Of a DNA stretch of 8,517 nucleotides, positions 1 through 5,615 are shown piece after piece. Numbering within the stretch: the first letter of the stretch is position 1; each line of letters opens with the position of its first letter. A model generated the notes under the pieces. That model had not been told where the DNA came from. It did not search any database and saw only the letters and a list, made by a program, of their open reading frames with translations. The stretch is taken from assembly GCA_036503065.1 (NCBI GenBank), contig DASXXM010000244.1, positions 1 to 8,517 on the forward strand, in the 5' to 3' direction. The position numbers and the translations under genes were made by a program. Source of the stretch: DATEPR01 sp036503065. GTDB taxonomy: Bacteria > Actinomycetota > Actinomycetes > Mycobacteriales > Pseudonocardiaceae.

Positions 1-1
1 C

Positions 2-46
2 TATCCTGGCATGTTCAGGCATTGGAGCTGGGGGGTAAGACCATAG
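2..46 (+). CDS. Possible C-terminal end of the intron-encoded reverse transcriptase/maturase
   Basis: One + strand frame is open from the window edge to a TAG at 44-46 and reads YPGMFRHWSWGVRP. It resembles the short aromatic 'LFAHW'-type tail seen at the end of many bacterial group II intron maturases. It would stop 15 nt before domain V, which suits an open reading frame carried in domain IV. Only 14 residues are visible, so this is a weak call from position and a loose motif. The other two frames also stop early and show nothing recognisable. Confidence 0.3.
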   Translation, partial: YPGMFRHWSWGVRP

Positions 47-61
47 CTGGTCGGGCGATAG

Positions 62-95
62 GAGCCGTGTGACGCGAGAGTGTCATGCACGGTTC
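62..95 (+). ncRNA. Group II intron domain V
   Basis: Domain V is the catalytic heart of the ribozyme. The 34 nt fold exactly as expected: an 8-bp lower helix (62-69 with 88-95, including one G-U pair), a two-nucleotide bulge on the 3' side (TG, 86-87), a 6-bp upper helix (70-75 with 80-85) and a GAGA tetraloop of the GNRA type (76-79). The catalytic AGC triad is at 63-65. Length, bulge, tetraloop and triad all match, so the identification is firm. Confidence 0.92.
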
Positions 96-100
96 TCGGA

Positions 101-130
101 GAGCCGGGCGGTGCGATTCCGCCCGGCTAC
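101..130 (+). ncRNA. Group II intron domain VI hairpin
   Basis: A perfect 10-bp stem (102-111 with 119-128) closes a 7-nt loop, five nucleotides after domain V, where domain VI is expected. Domain VI normally presents the branch-point adenosine near the 3' splice site. The A at 129, just past the stem, is the best candidate, but no clear bulged A is visible inside the helix. Splicing by hydrolysis is therefore also possible. Confidence 0.78.
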
Positions 131-134
131 TCAC

Positions 135-295
135 CCAAACCCCCAACAACCGCTTTAAAGCTGCCCGTATCGGGATGATGCAGAAGGACTGGGCGAACGC
201 GTGGTTCAGGCCGAGCCTCCCGGAGGCGAAAGGGCACCTCGGTTGGGAGACCGCTCTCGTTCGTCCGGCGGGTCACATTCGGTGGTGGGGGCCGG
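135..295. other. Gene-free stretch between intron and reductase operon
   Basis: No convincing gene is seen on either strand; the short open frames here have no recognisable domain and no ribosome binding site. The stretch holds a 10-bp palindrome (152-161), a small hairpin (164-167 with 171-174), a direct repeat of GGTCAC (271-276 and 294-299, the latter reaching into the reductase stop) and a larger nested hairpin described separately. It forms the 3' exon side of the intron and the 3' flank of the reductase operon. No clear terminator with a T-tract is present. Confidence 0.5.
189..268. repeat. Possible nested stem-loop structure
   Basis: Three helices nest here: an outer 11-bp stem (189-199 with 258-268, including two G-U pairs if read as + strand RNA), a middle 5-bp stem (211-215 with 238-242) and an inner 4-bp stem (216-219 with 223-226) stacked directly on the middle one. 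It lies just past the end of the reductase operon and 55 nt after the intron. It could act in transcript termination, be part of a structured RNA, or arise by chance in GC-rich DNA. No known RNA family was recognised. Confidence 0.3.
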
Positions 296-1267
296 TCACG
301 CCGGCTGGTAGAAATTGCGCTCCCAGCGGTGCTTGGCCAGTACGGCACGCCACTCGTCCGACAACGGGTTGCCGTCGCTGATGGCCGCGTTGCGCTCGAC
401 GTTCGTCGTCGATCGCATGCCCACGATTACCGTTGACACGGCCGGCTCGTCCAGGACATAACGTAGCGCGACCGCCGCGACCTCGTCCGAGCCGACGCCC
501 AGTTCCGATGTCAGCGCCCCGATGTGCCGGGCCACTTCGGCCTTTCGGTTACCGCCGAAGTAGCGATTGCGGAAGTCGCCGTCCGGGAACTCGGTGTTCT
601 CGGTTATCCGGCCGGTCAGGCCACCCTCGTCCAGTGGTACCCGCACTATGACGCCGACGCCGTGCTCCGCGCACGCCGGCAGCAGACGATCCGCCGGTTC
701 CTGGTGGAAGACGTTGTAGATCACCTGCACCGTGTCGACCTGTCCACTTTGGACCAAGGCGACGCCGTTGTTCGGCTGGTAGTCGTTGATGGAGATGCCG
801 AAGTGACGGATCTTTCCTTCCGCCTTCAACGCCGCGATGGTCTCCAGCCAATCACCCCGGCCGACCCACTCGTCGCTCCACACGTGGAACTGGAGCACGT
901 CGAACGCCTCCAGCCCGGACGCGCGCAGGCTGGTCTCCAGGCTCGCCCTGATATGCGAACCGGGGAACGCGTCCATCGGGTCGACACCGTCCAGTGCCGG
1001 CCACCGCAGGTTCTTCGGCGGCACCTTGGTGGCTGTCACCAGGTCCGAGCCGGCGTGCTCGCGTACCACGCGGCCGACGATTCGTTCGCTCTCACCGTAG
1101 CCACGCGCCGTGTCGATGAAGTTGACACCCAACTCGATCGCCGTGTGCAGCGCCCTGATCGACTCGTCCTCCGCGGCGCCGATCCACATCGAGCCGCCGA
1201 TTCCCCATGCGCCGTAACCGATCTCGGATACCGAGAGCCCGGTCCGGCCCAGCTGGCGATACCGCAT
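296..1267 (-). CDS. Aldo/keto reductase (first of tandem pair by position, second in the operon)
   Basis: A 323-residue cytoplasmic NAD(P)H-dependent oxidoreductase of the aldo/keto reductase superfamily, which reduces carbonyls to alcohols on a TIM barrel. The N-terminus has the family pattern (RQLGRTGLSVSEIGYGAWGIGG). The catalytic tetrad is visible as Asp52 and Tyr57 (FIDTARGYG), Lys81 (TATK) and His128 (LQFH). The C-terminal VSTVIVGMRSTTNVE segment (about residues 277-291) matches the cofactor phosphate-binding region. Length is normal, and the overall look is of the IolS/AKR11-like group, but the substrate cannot be told. Its ATG shares one base with the upstream gene's TGA (TGATG at 1265-1269), so translation is probably coupled. 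It is the last gene of a two-gene operon likely controlled by the divergent LysR regulator. Confidence 0.9.
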   Translation of the reverse strand: MRYRQLGRTGLSVSEIGYGAWGIGGSMWIGAAEDESIRALHTAIELGVNFIDTARGYGESERIVGRVVREHAGSDLVTATKVPPKNLRWPALDGVDPMDAFPGSHIRASLETSLRASGLEAFDVLQFHVWSDEWVGRGDWLETIAALKAEGKIRHFGISINDYQPNNGVALVQSGQVDTVQVIYNVFHQEPADRLLPACAEHGVGVIVRVPLDEGGLTGRITENTEFPDGDFRNRYFGGNRKAEVARHIGALTSELGVGSDEVAAVALRYVLDEPAVSTVIVGMRSTTNVERNAAISDGNPLSDEWRAVLAKHRWERNFYQPA

Positions 1268-2139
1268 CAGGTCTCCTTGTCGGTCGCGTCCAGCGCGGCC
1301 AGCTCGTCATCCGTCAGGACCAGGTCGACCGCGGCCGCCGAATCCCGGATGGTCTCCGGTCGGCTGGCGCCGGGAATCGGGATCACCTCGGGTGCCTTGG
1401 CCAGCATCCACGCGAGGCACACCCGCTGCGGGCTGACGTCGTGGGCCGCCGCCACCGTCGCGAAGGCCGAGAACGACGAGCCGAGCCGACCGGCCCGCGA
1501 ACTGCCGCCGAACGGGGACCACGGCAGGAACGCGATGCCCATCTCGTGGCACAACCTGAGTTCCGGCTCACTGGAGCGGAACGCGGGCGAGAACTGGTTC
1601 TGTACCGACACCAGCCGCCCGCCCAGCACCTTGTCGGCGAGCCGGATCTGGTCGGGGTCGGCGTTGGAGATGCCGGCCATCCGAATCTTGCCGGCGGCCA
1701 ACAGTTCCGCGAGCACGCCGACCGAGTCCTCGTACGGCACGGCCGGGTCCGGCCGGTGGTACTGGTACAGCCCGATGGCGTCCACGCCGAGCCGGGCGAG
1801 CGACGCGTCGCAGGCCCTGCGCAGGTGGTCGGGTGACCCGTCCCTGGTCCACGTGCCGTCGCCGGGCCGCAGGTGCCCGCCCTTGGTGGCGACCAGCACG
1901 CCGGACGTGTCGCCGCCGTACGCGGCCAGCGCCTTGGCGATCAGCAGCTCGTTGTGGCCGACGTCATCCGCCCGCAGGTGGTAGGCGTCCGCGGTGTCGA
2001 TCAGGGTGATGCCCGCGTCCAGCGCGGCATGGATGGTCGCGATCGAACGGGCCTCGTCCGGCCTGCCCTCGATGGACATGGGCATGGCGCCCAGCCCGAT
2101 CGCGCTGACGTGTGTGTCGCCGATGCGGCGGGTTCGCAT
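1267..2139 (-). CDS. Aldo/keto reductase (first gene of the operon)
   Basis: A 290-residue aldo/keto reductase, distinct from its neighbour and closer in style to E. coli YdbC-like oxidoreductases. The tetrad is visible as Asp48 and Tyr53 (LIDTADAYH), Lys86 (VATK) and His128 (YQYH). Cofactor-binding segments include LPWSPFGG (about 204-211) and IPIPGASRPETI near residue 255, the usual NADP 2'-phosphate site. The ATG at 2139 is supported by a strong Shine-Dalgarno (GAGGAGGT, 2149-2156) about 9 nt upstream. It is divergent from the lysR gene and overlaps the next reductase by one base. Paired reductases suggest work on related carbonyl substrates, for example in detoxification or sugar/secondary metabolism; that is inference. 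Confidence 0.9.
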   Translation of the reverse strand: MRTRRIGDTHVSAIGLGAMPMSIEGRPDEARSIATIHAALDAGITLIDTADAYHLRADDVGHNELLIAKALAAYGGDTSGVLVATKGGHLRPGDGTWTRDGSPDHLRRACDASLARLGVDAIGLYQYHRPDPAVPYEDSVGVLAELLAAGKIRMAGISNADPDQIRLADKVLGGRLVSVQNQFSPAFRSSEPELRLCHEMGIAFLPWSPFGGSSRAGRLGSSFSAFATVAAAHDVSPQRVCLAWMLAKAPEVIPIPGASRPETIRDSAAAVDLVLTDDELAALDATDKET

Positions 2140-2148
2140 GCGGGGGGA

Positions 2149-2156
2149 ACCTCCTC
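2149..2156 (-). promoter_or_regulatory. Strong ribosome binding site of the first reductase gene
   Basis: Read on the - strand this is GAGGAGGT, a near-perfect Shine-Dalgarno, placed 9 nt before the ATG at 2139. It fixes the start of the 290-residue reductase. Confidence 0.8.
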
Positions 2157-2215
2157 GTCGAGAGCGTCACCACCAGCTTGCGCACGGCGAGCCCGCTTGT
2201 CCAACAGAAGGAACT

Positions 2216-2238
2216 GCTGAGTGTCAGCGACTAGGCTG
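2216..2238. promoter_or_regulatory. Candidate LysR operator (inverted repeats) in the divergent intergenic region
   Basis: The 106-bp gap between the reductase operon and lysR contains a perfect inverted repeat GCTGA-GTG-TCAGC (2216-2228). It overlaps a second one, CAGC-GACTAG-GCTG (2225-2238). LysR-type proteins bind dyads of the T-N11-A form; the first repeat has the right 13-bp length but G/C at its ends. A position directly upstream of lysR, over its presumed -10 box, suits autoregulation and control of the divergent operon. Binding is inferred only. Confidence 0.45.
2232..2237 (+). promoter_or_regulatory. Candidate -10 box of lysR (TAGGCT)
   Basis: TAGGCT fits the actinobacterial TANNNT pattern and lies 8 nt before the GTG at 2246, so the transcript would begin at or next to the start codon (leaderless). 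This agrees with the lack of any Shine-Dalgarno before that GTG. No good -35 hexamer is seen. It forms part of a decamer, CGACTAGGCT (2228-2237), that recurs upstream of the kinase gene. Confidence 0.4.
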
Positions 2239-2245
2239 CTCAATC

Positions 2246-3142
2246 GTGGAGTTGCGGCATCTTGAATATTTCGTGGCGGTCGCCGAGGAACGTCATTTCA
2301 CCAGGGCGGCCAACCGGCTGCTGGTCTCCCAGTCGGGGCTGTCGGCGTCGATCAGGGCGTTGGAGCGGGAGTTGGGCGCGCCGCTGTTCGTTCGCAACAC
2401 CCGGCGGGTAGAGCTGACCGATCTGGGCCGGGCCACCCTGCTGGACGCACGACAGGCGCTGGCCAGCGTGGTCGCGGTCAAGCAGGCCGCGGCCGAGGTG
2501 AGCGGGCTGTTGCGCGGCAACCTCGCGGTGGGCACGGAACAGTGCATCGGCGTGGTCGACGTGCCGGCCGTGCTGGCACGGTTCCACGTCGCCCATCCCG
2601 GCGTGGAGATCCAGTTGAGCCAGGCAGGCTCGGCACGGCTGGCCGGCGAGGTCGGCGCGGGCCGGTTGGACATCGCGTTCATCGCGACCGCGGGCGCGCC
2701 ACCGGACGGCGTGCGGCTGCTGCCCATGGCCGACCAGCCGATGGTGCTGCTGTGCCACGCGGCACACCCGCTGGCCGGCGCGGTGCCCGACTGGTCGGAC
2801 CTGGCCGATGAGACCTTTGTGGACTTCCACCCGGACTGGGGTGCCCGGCAGGTTACCGATCTCGCGTTCGCGGCGGCGGGTGTCGGTCGGCGCGTCACGC
2901 TGGAGGTGAACGACGTGCACACCCTGCTGGACCTGGTCAACCACGGACTCGGCATGGCCGTGGTGCCGCAACCGGTCGCCGGCAAGGTCCAGGCGGCCGA
3001 ACTGTGCGTGCTGCCGATGCCCGGTGGTGCGGCCCCGATCTGGCACGTGTCGGCCGCGGTGCCGGAGCACACCCAGCCCAGCGCGGCCGGCCTGGCCTTC
3101 CTGTCCGAGGTGCCCGGGTTCTCGCTGGTGCCGGCCGGTTAG
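2246..3142 (+). CDS. LysR-family transcriptional regulator
   Basis: A 298-residue LysR-type DNA-binding regulator of normal family length. The N-terminal winged helix-turn-helix (about residues 1-60) carries the classic pattern ELRHLEYFVAVAEERHFTRAA, then LLVSQSGLSASIRALERELG and LFVRNTRRVELTDLG. The rest is a periplasmic-binding-protein-like effector domain (about 90-290). The GTG at 2246 is chosen because the conserved LysR N-terminus begins exactly there; the frame is open further upstream, but that extension has no family match. It is divergent from the two aldo/keto reductase genes, the usual layout for a LysR protein and its targets. Its TAG stop overlaps the stop of the convergent kinase gene. 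The effector is unknown. Confidence 0.93.
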   Translation: MELRHLEYFVAVAEERHFTRAANRLLVSQSGLSASIRALERELGAPLFVRNTRRVELTDLGRATLLDARQALASVVAVKQAAAEVSGLLRGNLAVGTEQCIGVVDVPAVLARFHVAHPGVEIQLSQAGSARLAGEVGAGRLDIAFIATAGAPPDGVRLLPMADQPMVLLCHAAHPLAGAVPDWSDLADETFVDFHPDWGARQVTDLAFAAAGVGRRVTLEVNDVHTLLDLVNHGLGMAVVPQPVAGKVQAAELCVLPMPGGAAPIWHVSAAVPEHTQPSAAGLAFLSEVPGFSLVPAG

Positions 3143-3966
3143 TCCCAGCAGATGCCGTCGAGGTCGTCGAACCAGCGCAGCCGTTCCGCCGCGATGTCGT
3201 CGCATCCGTAGGCGTCGAGGAAACGCCGCGCGTGCGACTCGCCGAACTGCGGGTTGAGCGGCCCGCGGATGCTGCGCAGCGCGTCGGCCAGATCGGAGTG
3301 CCGATCCGCCAGCCCGGCACGGCCCACGTCGACCAGATGAACGGTGCCGCCCGGCGCGAGAAGCACGTTCGGCAGACAGTAGTCGCCGTGTCCGACAACC
3401 AGCGCGTCGTCGGGGACGGCGGATTCGAGCCGAGCGAGCACCGGGCCGTCGGCAACCCGTTGGCGCGCGGCCCGCAGCCGGGTCGACGGCGAGTAGTCGA
3501 AGGGACAACCGGCCGGCTCGAGCGAGTGCAGCACCCGCAGCGTCTCGCCGAACACCGCCACGACCCGGTCACGCACTGCCGCGGGCCACGGGTCGGACGC
3601 CGGCACGCCGGGCACCGCGGCGGTGCGCACCCACGTCAGATCCGGTTCATGGCCCCAGTCCACGACTTCCGGCACGGGCACACCGCGCGCACGCAGCCAG
3701 CCGAGCCGAGCCCGCTCCGCCTCCACGACCTCAGCCCGGTGCCGCATGCGGGACGGCACGGCCTTGAGGTAACCGACCGGCCGGCCGCCCGCGTCGAGCA
3801 GGCGCACGACAGAAGCGCCGGAGTGGCCGAGGGTCACCACGTCATGCCGCCCGGCCCCCAACCGAGCCAGCAGTTCGGCGAGCGCCCCATCCACCCGATC
3901 AAGATACCGAGACAATCGGCCCGCACCGACCGAAATCGCTCGCCCGCGGACAGCCCCCGCCCTCAC
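3139..3966 (-). CDS. APH(3')-type aminoglycoside phosphotransferase-like kinase
   Basis: A 275-residue cytoplasmic kinase of the APH fold; true APH(3') enzymes phosphorylate the 3'-hydroxyl of aminoglycosides such as kanamycin. Visible parts: a nucleotide loop (LGHSGASVVRL, about 46-56), a lysine that would hold ATP phosphates (Lys68, GYLKA), Glu84 in the following helix, the catalytic loop HGDYCLPN (His193, Asp195, Asn200) and the Mg-binding VDVGRAGLADRHSDLA with Asp213. That last stretch is very like the APH(3') signature, and FDYSPSTRLRAARQRV (about 157-171) also matches. The C-terminus (WFDDLDGICWD) differs from the usual tail ending in Phe-Phe. The GTG at 3966 has no good Shine-Dalgarno; a second GTG at 3894 would give 251 residues. 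It may be an intrinsic or self-resistance enzyme, or act on another amino sugar. Confidence 0.82.
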   Translation of the reverse strand: MRAGAVRGRAISVGAGRLSRYLDRVDGALAELLARLGAGRHDVVTLGHSGASVVRLLDAGGRPVGYLKAVPSRMRHRAEVVEAERARLGWLRARGVPVPEVVDWGHEPDLTWVRTAAVPGVPASDPWPAAVRDRVVAVFGETLRVLHSLEPAGCPFDYSPSTRLRAARQRVADGPVLARLESAVPDDALVVGHGDYCLPNVLLAPGGTVHLVDVGRAGLADRHSDLADALRSIRGPLNPQFGESHARRFLDAYGCDDIAAERLRWFDDLDGICWD

Positions 3967-3974
3967 CGGGGGCT
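3952..3974 (-). promoter_or_regulatory. Hairpin enclosing the kinase start codon
   Basis: A perfect 7-bp GC-rich stem (3952-3958 with 3968-3974) closes a 9-nt loop. On the - strand transcript the GTG start (3966-3964) lies inside that loop, with no Shine-Dalgarno ahead of it. It may limit translation of the kinase, or it may indicate that the real start is the GTG at 3894. Read on the + strand it is followed by CTTTT after a short gap, but no + strand gene ends there. Confidence 0.4.
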
Positions 3975-3986
3975 ACGGCCCTTTTC

Positions 3987-4001
3987 AAGCCTAGTCGGCT
4001 T
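3987..4001 (-). promoter_or_regulatory. Candidate promoter/operator of the kinase gene
   Basis: AAGCC-tagtc-GGCTT is a perfect 15-bp inverted repeat. On the - strand it contains TAGGCT (3993 down to 3988), a TANNNT-type -10 box that would start transcription near 3981, about 15 nt before the GTG at 3966. The decamer CGACTAGGCT (- strand of 3988-3997) is identical to the one at the lysR promoter. No convincing -35 is seen. Confidence 0.4.
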
Positions 4002-4032
4002 TCCAAATCGGTGGGGCTGGCTCCTGGTGGGT

Positions 4033-4060
4033 TGTGGATAAATCGGGGACCTGTGGATAG
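4033..4060 (-). promoter_or_regulatory. Two DnaA-box-like nonamers
   Basis: Read on the - strand, 4033-4041 is TTATCCACA, an exact match to the DnaA box, and 4052-4060 is CTATCCACA, one mismatch away. They have the same orientation with starts 19 bp apart, in the gap between the oxidase stop and the kinase promoter. They could titrate DnaA or tie the kinase gene to DnaA; the arrangement is too small to be a replication origin. The sites are seen directly; binding is inferred. Confidence 0.5.
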
Positions 4061-4064
4061 CGGG

Positions 4065-5615
4065 CTACGCGGACGTGATGAAGTCGGCCATCATGGCCAT
4101 GTCCTCGTGTTCCAGGTTGTGGCAGTGGAAGACGAAACGGCCTGCGTAGTCGGTGAAGCGGACCATGATCTCGGCGGACTGGGCCGGATAGAGGTCCAGG
4201 GTGTCCTTCCAGCCGTGATCGTAGGGGCCGGGCTGCTTTCCGTTGCGAGCCAGGACCTGGAACTGGTCCAGATGCAGATGAATGGGGTGGTGCAGATCGG
4301 TGACGAAACGCCAGATCTCGGGTTGGCCGAGCTTCGGTCGGGCCAGCGGATGGGCCGGGTCGTAGGCCTGACCGTTGATCCGCCAGCCGATCCGGCCTGC
4401 GGCGTTCTGGAACAGGAAGTCTCGGGTCACGATGGCCGTGCGCGGGTCCAGCGTGGCGCTGCGGCTCAGGGTTGGTGGCACGGTTGCGTCGTCGCGCACC
4501 GCTGGGCCGGTCACGTCGAACCGCATGACCTGCGCCGTGCTGCCGGCGCCCAGGGTGTTGCGTAGCTCCACCTGGGTGCCCGGTGGGACGTTGGCGAAGT
4601 CGACGATCACGTCGAACCGTTCCGCGGGCGCGAGTTCCAGGGCCGGCTGCGGCAGGGGCGCGCGGAGCAGGCCGCCGTCGCTGCCGATCTGGACGAACGT
4701 GGCAGGCGGGTCCAGGACCAGGCGGTAGCGGCGGGCGTTGGACGCGTTCAGCAGGCGCAGCCGGTACTTCGCCCGGTCCACCCGCAGCACCGGCCATGGC
4801 GCGCCGTTGACCAGGACGACGTCGCCGAGGACTCCGTTGGCGTACGGGCCGGTTACGCCGGGGGTGGTCGTCAGCGTCGGGTCCAGCGACGGGTAGATCA
4901 ACCGGCCTTCGGCGTCGAAGGCGCGGTCCGTGATCATGATCGGGATGTCCCGGTCGCCGGTGGGCAGTGGCAGGGCCGCCTCCTCGTCGTCGTGGACCAG
5001 GTGGAAGCCGGCCAGGCCGTGCCAGATGCTCGGGCCGGTGAAGCCCATGCGGTGGTCGTGGTACCAGAGCGTGGCGGCTCGCTGGTTGAGCGGATAGGTG
5101 TAGTCGCGGGTGCCGGTCGCCGTGGTACCGGGCATCGTGGGCATGCCGGCCATCGTGGGCGCGGTGGCCGTGCCGACGGGGAGCAGCAGGTCGCCGGGGT
5201 AGCCGTCGCTGTCGTGCGGGGTGTGGCCGCCGTGCAGGTGGACCACGACCGGGTGCGGCAGCCGGTTGGTGTGCCGGACGACCGTGCGCCGGCCGGCCCG
5301 GGACACGATGGTGGGTCCGGGAAAGCTGCCCTGATAGGTCAGGGCCGGGGTGGCCACGCCGGGAAACACGCTGATCGTGCCGGGGCGCTGGGTGATCTCG
5401 TAGTAGTCCGTGCCGGGGTCGGTGCGGACCGGGGCGAGCACGGGCGGAATCGGCAGCGGCACCCGGTACGCGGGTGGCAGCGGCCGGGCGGTGCGCAGCA
5501 GGGCGCCGGGTTCGCCGTTGGCGACCAGGTTGGGCAGCGTCAGGGCGCCCGCGGTGGCGACGAGCGCGCCACCCGCGGTCAGCGCGGTCAGGCTGAGGAA
5601 CTTGCGCCGGTTCAC
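4065..5615 (-). CDS. Tat-exported multicopper oxidase, CotA/laccase-like
   Basis: A 516-residue three-domain multicopper oxidase that would oxidise phenolic, aminophenol or metal substrates while reducing oxygen to water. All copper motifs are intact: HLHGGH (His126, His128), WYHDH (His186, His188), HPIHLH (His443, His446, His448) and HCHNLEHEDMAM (His497, Cys498, His499, His503, axial Met508). Sequence around them (SDGYPG, LWYHDHRMG, EHEDM) is like CotA and bilirubin-oxidase types. The N-terminus has a twin-arginine signal (NRRKFLSLTALTAGG, then a hydrophobic run to about residue 30), so it is probably folded with copper before export. A Met/Thr/Pro-rich insert (about 148-168) precedes the second copper motif. 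The GTG at 5615 overlaps the upstream gene's TGA (GTGA), which decides this start over longer open-frame options. Confidence 0.93.
   Translation of the reverse strand: MNRRKFLSLTALTAGGALVATAGALTLPNLVANGEPGALLRTARPLPPAYRVPLPIPPVLAPVRTDPGTDYYEITQRPGTISVFPGVATPALTYQGSFPGPTIVSRAGRRTVVRHTNRLPHPVVVHLHGGHTPHDSDGYPGDLLLPVGTATAPTMAGMPTMPGTTATGTRDYTYPLNQRAATLWYHDHRMGFTGPSIWHGLAGFHLVHDDEEAALPLPTGDRDIPIMITDRAFDAEGRLIYPSLDPTLTTTPGVTGPYANGVLGDVVLVNGAPWPVLRVDRAKYRLRLLNASNARRYRLVLDPPATFVQIGSDGGLLRAPLPQPALELAPAERFDVIVDFANVPPGTQVELRNTLGAGSTAQVMRFDVTGPAVRDDATVPPTLSRSATLDPRTAIVTRDFLFQNAAGRIGWRINGQAYDPAHPLARPKLGQPEIWRFVTDLHHPIHLHLDQFQVLARNGKQPGPYDHGWKDTLDLYPAQSAEIMVRFTDYAGRFVFHCHNLEHEDMAMMADFITSA

Larger units (their letters stand above)
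1..134 (+). mobile_element. Group II intron, 3' end (partial)
   Basis: This is the 3' part of a bacterial group II intron, a self-splicing retroelement that moves through its own reverse transcriptase. The sequence shows a canonical 34-nt domain V at 62-95 followed by a strong domain VI hairpin at 102-128. The intron should end a few bases later, in the CTACTCAC segment (127-134). The 5' domains and most of the encoded protein lie left of the window. A small hairpin (39-43 with 48-52, loop TAGC) precedes domain V and may belong to the end of domain IV. The exact 3' splice point is uncertain by a few bases because no copy of the empty site is available. The subclass cannot be assigned from the 3' end alone. 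The element lies downstream of, and antiparallel to, the reductase operon. Confidence 0.85.

Noticed and set aside
127..348. - strand 73-codon frame next to the intron
   Set aside because: It overlaps the reductase end and domain VI, and shows no domain or start signal; more likely a shadow.
85..381. + strand open frame from the intron across the gene-free stretch
   Set aside because: It begins inside domain V, has no ribosome binding site and no recognisable domain, and its end is antisense to a reductase.
524..1984. Long + strand open frame (486 codons) across both reductase genes
   Set aside because: It is antisense to two genes with intact catalytic motifs, has no recognisable domain and is typical of GC-rich shadow frames.
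2240..3508. Long - strand open frame (422 codons) antisense to lysR and running into the kinase gene
   Set aside because: The composition is Arg/Gly/Ala-rich with no domain, while the opposite strand gives a full LysR protein.
4005..4064. Replication origin suggested by DnaA boxes
   Set aside because: Only two boxes, no AT-rich unwinding region, and no dnaA, dnaN or partition genes nearby.
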